From contig NZ_KB893720.1 in NCBI RefSeq assembly GCF_000374165.1, positions 47,468-111,467 of the forward strand: a stretch of DNA of 64,000 nt, in the 5' to 3' direction. The DNA comes from Parafrankia elaeagni. GTDB lineage: Bacteria; Actinomycetota; Actinomycetes; Frankiales; Frankiaceae. Both the position numbers and the translations under genes were made by a program. Shown in pieces: positions 17,721 to 28,479 of this stretch. Numbering within the stretch: the stretch's first letter is position 1; the number at the start of each line of letters is the position of its first letter. The notes beneath the pieces were generated by a model. It was not told the DNA's origin. It was given only the letters and a program-made list of their open reading frames with translations, and ran no database searches.

Positions 17721-19093
17721 CACGCCACCCCCGCCGGGTCCCAGGGCGCGGGCGCGCGGACCTGCTCCCACACCGGGTTGGTGATGGCCAGGTCGAGGCG
17801 CCGGGCCAGCTCCACCGCACCGCGGTAGCCCGCGTAGGGGATGTGGCGCTCCTGGTTGATGTCGAGGAAGGGCAGCCGGCCCTTGAGCGCCGTGTACTGG
17901 TTGCGGCCCCCGGCGACGAGGATGTCCGCGCGGGTCTCCTCGGCGATGCGCAGCAGCTCGCGCGGGCTGCCCTCGGTGACGATCTTCGCCTCCGGGCCGA
18001 GCAGCTCCTGGATCTTCTCGACGTCGCCGTCGGAGCTCTTGGTGATGCCGTTCGCGACGACCTCGACGCCCAGGTCCTGCAGCGCGGAGACGATCGACCA
18101 GCTCTTGACCCCGCCGGTGTAGAGGACGGCGCGCTTGCCGGCGAGCCGCTCCCGGTAGGGCTCCAGGGCCAGGTCGACGGCGGTCTGCTCCAGCTCGATG
18201 AGCTCCTCGGCTCGCTCGGCGAGCTCGCCGCCGCCGAGCGCCTGCGCGAACTGGCGCAGGGTGTCGTTCATCGCCCGGACGCCGTAGAAGCTCCCCTCGA
18301 ACCAGGGGATGCCGTACTGCTCCTCCAGCCCGCGGGCGAGCCCGAGCAGGGCCCGGGAGCAGACGACCATCGTCGCGCGGGCCCGGTGGGCGGCGGCGAC
18401 GTCGGCGTACCGCGCGTCCCCGCTGATGCAGGCCCGGACCCGCAGGCCCAGCTTCGACAGCGTGGGCAGGACGTCCCACAGCTCGCCGGCGATGTTGTAC
18501 TCACCGACGAGGTTGATGTCCAGGTCGGTCACGTCGGGCGGTTCGACCGTCCCGATGACGTGCTCGAGCAGGGCCTCCCCGGCGAGCTTGTTGCCGAGGT
18601 TCTTGTTGCCGACGAATCCCGGCGCGTGCACCGGGATGACCGGCACGCCGGTGTGGGTGGCGGCCGCGGCGCACACCGCGTCGAGATCGTCGCCGATCAT
18701 CGCGGTGACGCAGGTCGAGTAGACGAAGACGGCCTGCGGCCGGTGCCGGCGGGCGGCCTCGATGATGGTGTCGAACAGGCGCTGCTCGCCGCCGAAGATG
18801 ACGTCCTGCTCGCCGACGTCGCTGGTGAAACCGCGCCGGTAGAGGTCGGGTCCTGACGACAGGCTTCCCCGCCCGTCCCAGGAGTTTCCGGCGCAGGCGA
18901 TCGGGCCGTGCACGACGTGGGCGCTGTCCACGATCGGAACCAGGGTGATCAGCGCGCCGTCGAAGGTGCAGCCTCCGCTGGTACCGCCAGGCGTCGGCTT
19001 GGGGCAGCCTGCCTTGCGCTCCTTGGCGGACTTGTCGCGGTTGTGGTCACAGGCCGGTTCGGTGAAAAGTGTTGCGCGGTCAGTGGCGGCCAT
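17720..19093 (-). CDS. nifE: NifE, FeMo-co scaffold alpha subunit
   Basis: A 457-residue homologue of NifD. The start at ATG 19093 has GGAGAG upstream. Key pieces: [45 protein letters not shown] (cluster ligands) and [15 protein letters not shown]. An N-terminal Cys in [14 protein letters not shown] is typical of NifE. It begins a second block of the operon after a 266-base gap from nifK and is followed with one-base overlap by nifN. Confidence 0.94.
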   Translation of the reverse strand: MAATDRATLFTEPACDHNRDKSAKERKAGCPKPTPGGTSGGCTFDGALITLVPIVDSAHVVHGPIACAGNSWDGRGSLSSGPDLYRRGFTSDVGEQDVIFGGEQRLFDTIIEAARRHRPQAVFVYSTCVTAMIGDDLDAVCAAAATHTGVPVIPVHAPGFVGNKNLGNKLAGEALLEHVIGTVEPPDVTDLDINLVGEYNIAGELWDVLPTLSKLGLRVRACISGDARYADVAAAHRARATMVVCSRALLGLARGLEEQYGIPWFEGSFYGVRAMNDTLRQFAQALGGGELAERAEELIELEQTAVDLALEPYRERLAGKRAVLYTGGVKSWSIVSALQDLGVEVVANGITKSSDGDVEKIQELLGPEAKIVTEGSPRELLRIAEETRADILVAGGRNQYTALKGRLPFLDINQERHIPYAGYRGAVELARRLDLAITNPVWEQVRAPAPWDPAGVA

Positions 19094-19244
19094 GGCGATC
19101 TCTCCGCTTGGGGAGGGGCGTTCCCTCGGTGAGCTGGGTGAGTGGCCGTTCGCCGGAGGTTGTGGCCGGCCGGCTGGGGCCCCGGCCCGGCAACGGGCGG
19201 GGCGTCGGCCGCATGCGACGCGGGGGGCGCGGTCCCAGCGCGCG

Positions 19245-19260
19245 GGCCGGGGCCCCGGCC
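19245..19260. repeat. 16-base perfect GC palindrome in the nifK-nifE gap
   Basis: GGCCGGGGCCCCGGCC is self-complementary over its whole length. A related GGGGCCCCGGCC copy lies nearby at about 19175-19190. Together they make the nifK-nifE leader very structured. Confidence 0.6.
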
Positions 19261-19316
19261 GAGCGGGGGGTGTGGGGCCACAGCCGACCGACCACCGGGA
19301 AGGCCGTGCGTTCCGT

Positions 19317-19352
19317 CCGGGGGATGCCGGATGCTCAGGAGGCATCCCCCGG
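19317..19352 (-). terminator. Hairpin directly after nifK
   Basis: CCGGGGGATGCC at 19317-19328 pairs perfectly with 19341-19352; the loop is 12 bases. The stem begins eight bases beyond the nifK stop in the direction of transcription. Such a structure after nifHDK fits partial termination or 3-prime-end protection, giving more structural than assembly protein. No T-run is seen. Confidence 0.6.
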
Positions 19353-19359
19353 GCGGGAC

Positions 19360-20916
19360 TCAGCGCACGGCGTCGAAGCTATGGTCAGGACTGGTGCGGT
19401 CCAGCTCGTCCAGCACGGTGTTGACCAGCTGGGTGAGCAGGTGCAGCCCGCCCTCGTATCCCACGATCGGGAAGCGGTGCAGGTGGTGCCGGTCGAAGAT
19501 CGGGAACCCGACCCGCACCAGCGGGACGTTCGCCTCCCTGGAGATGTACTTCAGGTAGGTGCTGCCGATGAGCAGGTCGACCGGCTCGGTGAAGACCAGC
19601 GACCGCAGGTGCCACAGGTCCTTCTCCGGCCAGACGGTGGCCGCGTCGCCGAACTTGCTCGCCGCCAGCACCTTCTCCATGCGGGGCTTGAAGTCCTTGT
19701 CGGCGTTCGTGCTGAGCAGGTGCACCGGGACCATGCCGAGCTCGAGCACGAACCGGGTCAGGGCGATGACCAGGTCGGGGTCGCCCGCGATGGCGACCCG
19801 CTTGCCGTGAAGGTAGGCGTGCGAGTCGGTCAGGGCGTCGACCAGCCGGCCGCGCTCGACGGTGAGCTCGGCCGGGATCTCCAGGCCGGTGAGCCGGGCG
19901 ATCTCGGTCAGGAACTGGTCGGTGCCGCGGACCCCGATCGGGGTCTCCAGCACGACCGTGTCCTGCTTCCACACTTCCCTGATCAGTTCGACCGTCTTGC
20001 GGGTGGTCGTCGTCTGCAGGGCCACCGTGGCACGGCTGAACTTGGCCGTGGCGGCGTCCGCGAGGCGCGTGCCACCCGGGTAGAGGTCGTACTCGCCGGT
20101 GGCCGGCGAGTCGAGCGCGGCGGAGTGGTCGCCGAGGATCAGGGGGTCGACCCCCATCAGCTCGAGGATCCGCCGGTACTCGCGCAGGTTGCCGATGTAG
20201 GTCTCGAAACCGGGGATGATGCTCAGCCGAGGCTTCCCACCGGTCTCCGGCTCCTTGGCGTCCGGAGTCTTCGTCAGGTTCTCCAGAATGCCCTTGAGCA
20301 TGCTGTCGTACCCGGTCAGGTGCGATCCCACGAAACTCGGCGTGTGGGCGTACGGCACCGGGTAGTCCTGCGGGATCACCTCCTGCTCCTTCGCCGCGCC
20401 GATGTAGGCGAAGAGGTCCTCGCCGATGACCTCGGCCATGCAGGTGGTGCTGAGCGCGACCATCTTCGGCTTGTAGAGCGCGTTGGCGTTACCCAGCGCC
20501 TCGACCAGGTTGCTGAGACCGCCGAAGACCGCGGCGTCCTCGGTCATGGACGTGGAGGCCGCCGGGACGGGCTCCTTGAAGTGCCGGGCGAAGTGGCTGC
20601 GGAAGTAAGCAACGCAGCCCTGCGACCCGTGCACGATGGGCAGCGTGCCCTCGAACCCGAGGCCCGCGAGCACCGCGCCGAGCGGCTGGCAGGCCTTGGC
20701 CGGGTTGACGGTCAGCGCCTCCCGGGCGAAGTTCTTCTCCCGGTACTCCCAGCCGCGGGTCCACTCCAGAACCCGGGTGACCTCGGCGGCGTCGCTGCCG
20801 TTCTCGAACTCGCCCTTGCCCTCGAACTGCTTCTGGTAGACCTCGTCCTTGAACAGCTCGCTGTGGTCGAGGACCTTCAGCGGTATGTGACTACCTGTCT
20901 CGGGAGTTGTCGTCAC
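19360..20916 (-). CDS. nifK: NifK, nitrogenase MoFe protein beta chain
   Basis: A 518-residue protein. P-cluster ligands are in place: Cys76 ([12 protein letters not shown]), Cys101 ([15 protein letters not shown]) and Cys159 ([14 protein letters not shown]). The N-terminal extension and [18 protein letters not shown] opening are usual for Mo-nitrogenase beta chains. It lies 65 bases after nifD and ends just before a strong hairpin, consistent with a transcript covering nifHDK. Confidence 0.97.
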   Translation of the reverse strand: MTTTPETGSHIPLKVLDHSELFKDEVYQKQFEGKGEFENGSDAAEVTRVLEWTRGWEYREKNFAREALTVNPAKACQPLGAVLAGLGFEGTLPIVHGSQGCVAYFRSHFARHFKEPVPAASTSMTEDAAVFGGLSNLVEALGNANALYKPKMVALSTTCMAEVIGEDLFAYIGAAKEQEVIPQDYPVPYAHTPSFVGSHLTGYDSMLKGILENLTKTPDAKEPETGGKPRLSIIPGFETYIGNLREYRRILELMGVDPLILGDHSAALDSPATGEYDLYPGGTRLADAATAKFSRATVALQTTTTRKTVELIREVWKQDTVVLETPIGVRGTDQFLTEIARLTGLEIPAELTVERGRLVDALTDSHAYLHGKRVAIAGDPDLVIALTRFVLELGMVPVHLLSTNADKDFKPRMEKVLAASKFGDAATVWPEKDLWHLRSLVFTEPVDLLIGSTYLKYISREANVPLVRVGFPIFDRHHLHRFPIVGYEGGLHLLTQLVNTVLDELDRTSPDHSFDAVR

Positions 20917-20981
20917 CGGACATCCTCCTTTCTACCGTGACTGATGACCACCGGCGGTCGCCGGCGGAGCCGATCTTCGGG

Positions 20982-22442
20982 TCAGAAGACCTCTCCAGCC
21001 TTGGACCAGGGGGTCTCCATGAGGTCCCAGGTCGGGCTGTTGATCGCGATGTCCATGTCGCGGGCGAAGACCGCGAAGCCGTCCACGCCGTGGTACGGCC
21101 CGGAGTAGTCCCAGGAGTGCATCTGGCGGAAGGGAATGCCCATCTTGTGGAAGACGTACTTCTCCTTGACGCCCGCACCCATGAGGTCCGGCTTCATCCG
21201 CTTGGCGAACTCCTCCAGCTCGAACGCCGTCGGGTCGTCGTAGAGAACGACGCCTTCCTTGAGCTCGGCGTACGTGCGGGTGTAGTCGTCCTTGTGCGCG
21301 AACTCGTAACCGGTGCCGACGACCTCCATGCCGAGGTCCTCGTAGGCGCCGATCGTGTGGCGGGGGCGCAGGCCGCCGACGGCGAGCATGACGCGCTTGC
21401 CGTCGAGGCGCGGCTTGAACGCCGCCGTGATCTCGTCGAAGCGCTTCTGGTAACGCGCGATCGCAGCCTCGGTCTTCGCCTGGATCGTCTCGTCGAACTT
21501 GGCCGCGATGGCCCGCATCGAGGTGATGATCTTCGTCGGGCCGAAGAAGTTGAACTCGATCCACGGAGTGCCGTAACGCTCCTCCATGGTGGTGCAGATG
21601 TAGTTCATGGAGCGGTAGCAGTGGATCAGGTTCAGCTTCGACAGGTGCGTCGAGGCCATCTCGTTCAGCGTGCCGTCACCGGACCACTGGGCGATGACCC
21701 GCAGGCCCATGTCCTCGAGAATCCGCCGCGAGGCCCAGGCGTCGCCGCCGATGTTGTAGTCGCCGATGAGCGCGACGTCGTACGGGGTCTCCTTGAACGA
21801 CTCGCCACCGGTGCCGAGCACGTGGTCACGGACGGCGTCGTTGGCGATGTGGTGCCCCAGGGACTGGGAGACACCGCGGAAGCCCTCGCAGCGGACCGGG
21901 ATGACCGGCTTCTCGAGCTTCTTCGTCGCGGTGCGGGCCACGGCCTCGATGTCGTCGCCGATCAGACCGATCGGGCACTCGGACTGAATCGACATGCCCT
22001 TGGCCAGCGGGAACAGCTCGTTGATCTCGTCGCAGACCTTCTCCAGCTTGGGGTCACCGCCGAAGACGATGTCCTTCTCCTGGAAGTCCGTGGTGATCTG
22101 CATCGCGGCGAAGTTGGTGACGCCCCAGGGGCCGCGGGCGTAGTTACGCCGGGTGGCCCAGGAGTACTGGCCGCAGCCGACGGGGCCGTGGCTGATGGTG
22201 ACCAGGTCCTTCACCGGACCCCACACCACGCCCTTGGAGCCGGCGTAGGCGCACCCGCGGATCGTCATGACTCCGGGGCGGGACTTGATGTTGGACTTGA
22301 CCTCGCACTCCTTCGACCCCTCGGGGTCGTTGGCCTTGATGTGCTTGGCCCGGAACTTGGCCGCCTTCGCGGGGTAGTGCGACAGGACTTCGGCGATCAT
22401 CGCCTCGGTCTCGGCCCGCGGCGGGGTCGGCGTCGTCGTCAT
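20982..22442 (-). CDS. nifD: NifD, nitrogenase MoFe protein alpha chain
   Basis: A 486-residue protein. All ligands can be read: P-cluster Cys64, Cys90 and Cys156, and FeMo-co ligands Cys275 ([10 protein letters not shown]) and His442 ([14 protein letters not shown]). The gene follows nifH by 44 bases. The absence of a VnfG/AnfG-like gene and the full nifENB set make this a molybdenum enzyme. Confidence 0.98.
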   Translation of the reverse strand: MTTTPTPPRAETEAMIAEVLSHYPAKAAKFRAKHIKANDPEGSKECEVKSNIKSRPGVMTIRGCAYAGSKGVVWGPVKDLVTISHGPVGCGQYSWATRRNYARGPWGVTNFAAMQITTDFQEKDIVFGGDPKLEKVCDEINELFPLAKGMSIQSECPIGLIGDDIEAVARTATKKLEKPVIPVRCEGFRGVSQSLGHHIANDAVRDHVLGTGGESFKETPYDVALIGDYNIGGDAWASRRILEDMGLRVIAQWSGDGTLNEMASTHLSKLNLIHCYRSMNYICTTMEERYGTPWIEFNFFGPTKIITSMRAIAAKFDETIQAKTEAAIARYQKRFDEITAAFKPRLDGKRVMLAVGGLRPRHTIGAYEDLGMEVVGTGYEFAHKDDYTRTYAELKEGVVLYDDPTAFELEEFAKRMKPDLMGAGVKEKYVFHKMGIPFRQMHSWDYSGPYHGVDGFAVFARDMDIAINSPTWDLMETPWSKAGEVF

Positions 22443-22486
22443 GATCGGGACCTCATCCTCGACGGTTTCAGAGCCGGTGATCGGAG

Positions 22487-24208
<1,722 letters not shown>

Positions 24209-24646
24209 GTGACGGAAGCTCAGGCCGTCGACGCCTGGTCCGGCTCGCCCATCTCATGGGAAGACCTGCGCACCGCGGTCGTCGGCAACAACGGTGTCTA
24301 TCGCATCGACATGGCAGTCCTGCGGGAGATAGGCGGTTACGGCCGGCTAGGCAACAATGTACGGCAGATCCTCAGCCGCAAGCTCGCCGGAGTCGGCCTC
24401 GGCCACCTCCCCGCCGAGCTGCCCTCGTATCAGGACAAGCAGGTCCTGTTGTACCAGTACGGCACCCCGGCAGCGGAGATCGTCGAGGCGCTCAGCGAAG
24501 GTGCCTCCGACGGCGCGGAGTCAGCGTTGCTCCGGCTGAACTCCTCACAGGATCTTGCCAAGGTGCGGGACGCCTCGATCAAGGCGGTCGAGCTCCTGTC
24601 CATCCTCAGCGAGCGGTGCAAGGACTGCATGGGTCCCCTGCACTGA
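24209..24646 (+). CDS. Unknown 145-residue protein divergent from nifH
   Basis: The GTG start has GGTAGGAA just upstream. The sequence is soluble and largely helical, opening with VTEAQAVDAWSGSPISWEDLRTAVVGNNGVYRIDM and ending with a Cys pair CKDC three residues before the terminus (CKDCMGPLH). ILSRKLAGVGLGHLP and YGTPAAEIVEALSEGA are further recognisable blocks. I do not recognise the family. It converges on the PurA-like gene with a 30-base gap. A role in fixation is only suggested by sharing the nifH intergenic region. Confidence 0.6.
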   Translation: MTEAQAVDAWSGSPISWEDLRTAVVGNNGVYRIDMAVLREIGGYGRLGNNVRQILSRKLAGVGLGHLPAELPSYQDKQVLLYQYGTPAAEIVEALSEGASDGAESALLRLNSSQDLAKVRDASIKAVELLSILSERCKDCMGPLH

Positions 24647-24676
24647 CCAACCGCAGGGGATCCCCTGGCCCCACGG

Positions 24677-26122
24677 TCAGGGCCCGGTGGTCACGAGGCG
24701 CGCGTGGCGTCCACCGGGCCCGGCCGCGGGTGCCGCAGTACCCCGCCCGGCCGGGAGGAACATCTTGTCCGCGGCCCGCGGGCCGTACGAGGCCAGGGTC
24801 ACCGGCGCCCCCAGTGCCGCCGCCACCCGATCGGGCCACTCCTCGGGCGCGACCCGCACGCCGGGCAGCGGCTCGGCCCGGGCCAGCCGCTCCGTGAGCG
24901 CCGCCTGCCGCTCCAGATCGCCGGGCGGCCCGGGCTCCAGCCGGCGCACGCATTCCCCGTCGATCCGGTAGCCGGGGCAGAACGCCAGCCGCAGCGGCAG
25001 CCGTGCGGCCACATCCAGATGGGTCAGGGCCACCGCGTCCACGCCACCCGCCGCGTCGACCGCGTACCGGTGCGCGACCGCGTCGAAGTGCCCCACCCGG
25101 AACCGCCCCTGCCACCTGCCGGTCCCGTTGTGGGCGTCCGGCAGCACCGCGGCCAGCTCGGCGTCCTGGGTCACCAGCGGGCCGGGCCCGTGCCGCGTCG
25201 TGTAACAGCGGACGACCCCGAGCCGCCGGGCCGCGCCGCGCAGACCCACCTCCGCCAGCAGCTCCTCGGCGTTGGCCGGTGTCGTCGTCGACCAGGTCGT
25301 GTACGGATGGAAGCCGTGCCACTCGTCGAGCAGCACGCCCTGCGCCCCCTCGAACACCACCGGCCCGCGGGCGCACAGCACACGCAGCCAGGAACCGTCC
25401 ACGATCCGCGCGGTCTGGCCGAAGGCGCGCAGGACCGCCACTACGTCCTCGACCTCCGGTACCGCCGGCAGCTCGTCCAGCGCACCGGGCCCTGCCAGCC
25501 TGCCCAGGCTGGTCAGCTCGGCGTTCGTCCAGTCGCGGAGCTCGTGCAGCCGGCGGCGCAGCCGGGACGGATTCACGGCCGCGCAGTCGGCGACCCGCGG
25601 CGCGGCATCGGGCCGGGCCTGCGCGTAGGAGACCGTCTCGCCGATCCCCATCCCGCACGATCCGTGCGCCCCCGCTCCGCGTGCCAGCTCGCGGGCCTGG
25701 TTCACCACCGCGTGGTAGGGCGTGGTGAGCAGGGCGTCGCCGTCGACCGTCAGCCGCCCGAACGGGTCGGGCACTCCCACTGACTCCAGGTGCGCGGCCT
25801 CCGCGACCAGCGCGAACGGGTCGACGAGCACGGTGCTGGCCAGGTGCGTCGCGCAGCCGGCGGTGAAGGAACCCGCGCCGAACTGGGCGAAGGTGTGATG
25901 CCGGCCGTCGTCGGTCACGACGTTGTGCGCCGCCTGGGCGCCGCCGTTGAAACGCACCACCGCCGGCACCCGCCCGGCGGCGGCCGCCCGGGCGCACAGC
26001 CAGTCGACCACCGTGCCCTTGCCCGCGTCGCCGAAACCGAGATCGGCGACGATGACGTGGTCGCCCGGCCCGGCCCCGTCCCCGTTCGGCCAGGTCACAG
26101 CGGATGTCCGCCCTGGTGCCAC
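24677..26122 (-). CDS. Divergent adenylosuccinate synthetase-like enzyme
   Basis: A 481-residue PurA-fold protein. Its GTP loop reads GFGDAGKGTVVDWL where normal PurA has GDEGKGK; the catalytic Asp (32) and the later His66 (NGGAQAAHNVV) are kept. EGAQGVLLDEWHGFHPYTTW, TGRWQGRFRVGHFDAVAHRYAV and ALTHLDVA align with the PurA blocks EGAQGTLLD, TGRPRR and TKLDVL but are altered. The IMP-binding segment is replaced by HGSCGMGIGETVS. So it probably joins an amino or other group to a modified purine nucleotide, rather than serving housekeeping AMP synthesis. It is the last gene of a four-gene operon with vWA, kinase-like and NrtR-like genes. Confidence 0.75.
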   Translation of the reverse strand: MAPGRTSAVTWPNGDGAGPGDHVIVADLGFGDAGKGTVVDWLCARAAAAGRVPAVVRFNGGAQAAHNVVTDDGRHHTFAQFGAGSFTAGCATHLASTVLVDPFALVAEAAHLESVGVPDPFGRLTVDGDALLTTPYHAVVNQARELARGAGAHGSCGMGIGETVSYAQARPDAAPRVADCAAVNPSRLRRRLHELRDWTNAELTSLGRLAGPGALDELPAVPEVEDVVAVLRAFGQTARIVDGSWLRVLCARGPVVFEGAQGVLLDEWHGFHPYTTWSTTTPANAEELLAEVGLRGAARRLGVVRCYTTRHGPGPLVTQDAELAAVLPDAHNGTGRWQGRFRVGHFDAVAHRYAVDAAGGVDAVALTHLDVAARLPLRLAFCPGYRIDGECVRRLEPGPPGDLERQAALTERLARAEPLPGVRVAPEEWPDRVAAALGAPVTLASYGPRAADKMFLPAGRGTAAPAAGPGGRHARLVTTGP

Positions 26123-26135
26123 AGCCTTCGTCCGC

Positions 26136-27152
26136 TCAGAGGCGGGCGATGCCGGGGCCGTCGGCCTCGGCTACCCGGGTGTTCAGCGCGCGGGCGCCGC
26201 GGGCGACCACGGCACGGGTGTTGCGGGAGGTGGCGGTGCGGGCGTACCGGGCCAGTGCCCGCCCGACGCTGGGTGCCGCCCGCTGCGCGCCGACGTCCCG
26301 CAGGTGGTCGAGCCCTGCGTCGAGGTCGATGGACCCCTCGTTGATCCCGATGGTCAGCGCGATCGTCTCGCACACGGCGTCGAGGTCGTCCAGCTCCAGC
26401 ACCCGCTCGCCGAGCAGCCCGCGCCAGGTGCCGATCACCTCCCGGTCACCGGCGTAGGACGTCCCGGCCGGCAGAATGAAGTACACGTTGTAGCGACGCT
26501 CCAGCTCGGCGACGATCTGCTCGACCGGGATGCTCTCCGCCAGCTGGTCGCCGACCACGGCCGCGACCTGGCTCGGCATCACCCGGTTGTAGGGCAGCTC
26601 GTCGCCGACGATGAACAGGTAGCCCCGCTGGCCGCGCCGCTCGAAACAGTCCGTCGAGGTGTGGCGGGCCATGAAGTACATCGCCAGCTCGTAGGACTCG
26701 TGTTTCTGGCCGCCGCCGCCGCCCTCGAGCATCATCGCGCCGAGCTGGTCGTCCATCCGGTTGTCCGACTCGAACTGGCCGACCTGCAGGGGAACCCGGT
26801 CGCAGGTCGCGTCCCCGATGCCGCCGAAGAGGATCTGCGGATGCCGCGCATAGCCCTTGCGCAGCAGCAGTCCGTGCAGCTCCGGCAGCCGGGTCTGCAG
26901 GGTGCGCGGGACCTGGCCCATCGACCCCGTCACGTCGAACAGGACAGCGATGGCCAGGCTGTCGGGATGGTCCTCGCTGTCCCGGCTCTCCCGGGCTGTG
27001 ACCAGCCACGGGTCCAGGTCGGGGTGCGCCTTCCAGCTGCGCCGGCTGCTCGCCCGCATCGAGTCGCTGTACTCGAACGCGCTCGCCCCGCTGCGGGCAC
27101 GGTAGCCCGCGGCCGCCGCGTACACGTCGGTCGACCAGTAGCCGCTGCCCAT
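26136..27152 (-). CDS. vWA domain protein
   Basis: A 338-residue soluble protein with a von Willebrand A domain from about 60 to 270. The metal-site motif reads DVTGSMGQVP (canonical DxSxS has T-G-S here), with a downstream GIGDA and GDELPYN giving the other acidic ligands. MLEGGGGGQKHESYELAMYF is a striking glycine loop. vWA proteins of this kind pair with kinases and phosphatases in stress-response modules such as the TerY systems. The gene is 13 bases from the PurA-like gene. No membrane segment. Confidence 0.85.
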   Translation of the reverse strand: MGSGYWSTDVYAAAAGYRARSGASAFEYSDSMRASSRRSWKAHPDLDPWLVTARESRDSEDHPDSLAIAVLFDVTGSMGQVPRTLQTRLPELHGLLLRKGYARHPQILFGGIGDATCDRVPLQVGQFESDNRMDDQLGAMMLEGGGGGQKHESYELAMYFMARHTSTDCFERRGQRGYLFIVGDELPYNRVMPSQVAAVVGDQLAESIPVEQIVAELERRYNVYFILPAGTSYAGDREVIGTWRGLLGERVLELDDLDAVCETIALTIGINEGSIDLDAGLDHLRDVGAQRAAPSVGRALARYARTATSRNTRAVVARGARALNTRVAEADGPGIARL

Positions 27153-27200
27153 GGTGTCTCTCCCGCCTTCCCGGAACGGATCCGGTTCTCGTCAGTGATC

Positions 27201-27289
27201 GTCGGTTTCTTCGGTGGCCGTCGGTTTCCTCGGTGGCCGTCGGCTTCCTCGTCGGCCGACGGCTTCCTCGTCGGCCGACGGCTCACGCC
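27201..27289. repeat. 19-base tandem repeat between kinase-like and vWA genes
   Basis: Four units start at 27201, 27220, 27239 and 27258, with a partial fifth at 27277. The unit is close to GTCGGTTTCCTCGGTGGCC. The last unit runs into the stop codon of the kinase-like gene. The copies differ slightly, as in a decaying minisatellite, and the repeat fills much of the 130-base gap before the vWA start. Confidence 0.8.
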
Positions 27290-28479
27290 GGGCTTCCCGC
27301 CGGCAGGGGTGGGAGGCGGAACGTTCTGAAGCGACGCGGTCCGAACAGTCGTTCCAGCAACTCGTCCAGCTCGCCGAGCAGCCGCCAGGCGTCATGCGGC
27401 CGGCGCGCGGCGGCCTGCCGGGTGCAGCCCTGCGCGAACCGCCGCAGCGGAACCGGGACGTCCGGTCCGAGCAGGAAGGTCATGCAGCGGGTGGCGAGAT
27501 AGATGTCCGTCGCCTCGTCGGGCGGCTGCCGCGCCGGCACCTCCGGCGGGTACATCTGCTCGAAGCCCGGGACGACGGCCGGCACCCGGGCCCCGCTCAC
27601 CCCGGTGCCGCCACCCCGGACAACGCTGTAGCACCAGTCGACCAGCACGAGTCCGTGCAGGTCAGGGTGGATGAGGATGTGGTCGGGGACGACAGCGCCG
27701 TGCAGCACCCCGGCGCGGTGGGCGTAGCCGAGGGCCACCAGCAGCCGGCGCCACATCCAGGCGACGTCCCGCGGGTCGACCCCCTGCGGGTAGGCGGCGC
27801 GGATCCGGCTGAGCGAGCAGAAACCGTCGAGCCGCCCGAGGGCGTTGACCCGCCGCGCTCCGGCTGTGCCCGCCGCGGCCTCATCCCCGGGGGCGTGCAG
27901 GAACGACTCGACCAGCCGGGGCGCGTAGGCGGCGAAACGCCGGTCGCCCTGGCGGGCGAGCCGACCCAGCGCGGCCGCCTCCCGCTCCATCAGATCGTTG
28001 TCCGCACCGGAACGCGGGATCTTGAGCAGCACCTCGTGGGCCGCTCCGCCCACGACCGACCGGCATTCGGCCGGGTGCAGGCGGGCTACGTCACCTTCGA
28101 CGACGGACCCGGCGGCCCCGGCGGACCCGGCGGACCCACCTACGGGCCCGTCCGGCCCCTGGGCCGCGCGGCGGCGCGACGTCCGCAACGTGTACGTGTG
28201 ACGCCCGGTACGAAGGACTGCCGTCCCGTCCCCGTCGTCCTCGAGCTGCTGGTAGCGAGTCCACAGCTCACCGAGCCGGACGAACCCGTCGGTCGCGGCA
28301 CCCGCGCTGCCCGCCGGCGCCCGGTCGGGATGCACCAGCCGGGCCAGCCGCCGGTAGCCTCCCACCCCTGGCGTGGGCCCGAACAACCCGACGAGATCCT
28401 CCCGCCCGGCCGTCGCCGGTACGTCCCTCAGCAGGCGCAACACGTCGTCGAGGCTGGCCGGGACGGCAGGCTCAGGCAT
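27283..28479 (-). CDS. J-domain plus kinase-like fold protein
   Basis: A 398-residue protein whose ATG at 28479 overlaps the NrtR-like stop. Residues about 10-75 look like a DnaJ J-domain (YRRLARLVHPDRAP with the HPD motif). From about 150 comes a kinase fold: EVLLKIPR (the lysine), YAHRAGVLHGAVVPDHILI in place of the HRD catalytic loop, and VLVDW in place of DFG. The HRD Asp is missing, so it is probably a pseudokinase or has a changed mechanism; the DFG-type Asp and beta3 Lys remain. A J-domain joined to a kinase fold suggests recruitment of a DnaK chaperone to a signalling or regulated target. Confidence 0.75.
   Translation of the reverse strand: MPEPAVPASLDDVLRLLRDVPATAGREDLVGLFGPTPGVGGYRRLARLVHPDRAPAGSAGAATDGFVRLGELWTRYQQLEDDGDGTAVLRTGRHTYTLRTSRRRAAQGPDGPVGGSAGSAGAAGSVVEGDVARLHPAECRSVVGGAAHEVLLKIPRSGADNDLMEREAAALGRLARQGDRRFAAYAPRLVESFLHAPGDEAAAGTAGARRVNALGRLDGFCSLSRIRAAYPQGVDPRDVAWMWRRLLVALGYAHRAGVLHGAVVPDHILIHPDLHGLVLVDWCYSVVRGGGTGVSGARVPAVVPGFEQMYPPEVPARQPPDEATDIYLATRCMTFLLGPDVPVPLRRFAQGCTRQAAARRPHDAWRLLGELDELLERLFGPRRFRTFRLPPLPAGSPA

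Noticed and set aside
24606-25997. Minus-strand ORF of 463 codons overlapping the PurA-like gene
   Set aside because: Arg/Gly/Ala-rich out-of-frame reading of the PurA-like gene, which has conserved motifs in the other frame.
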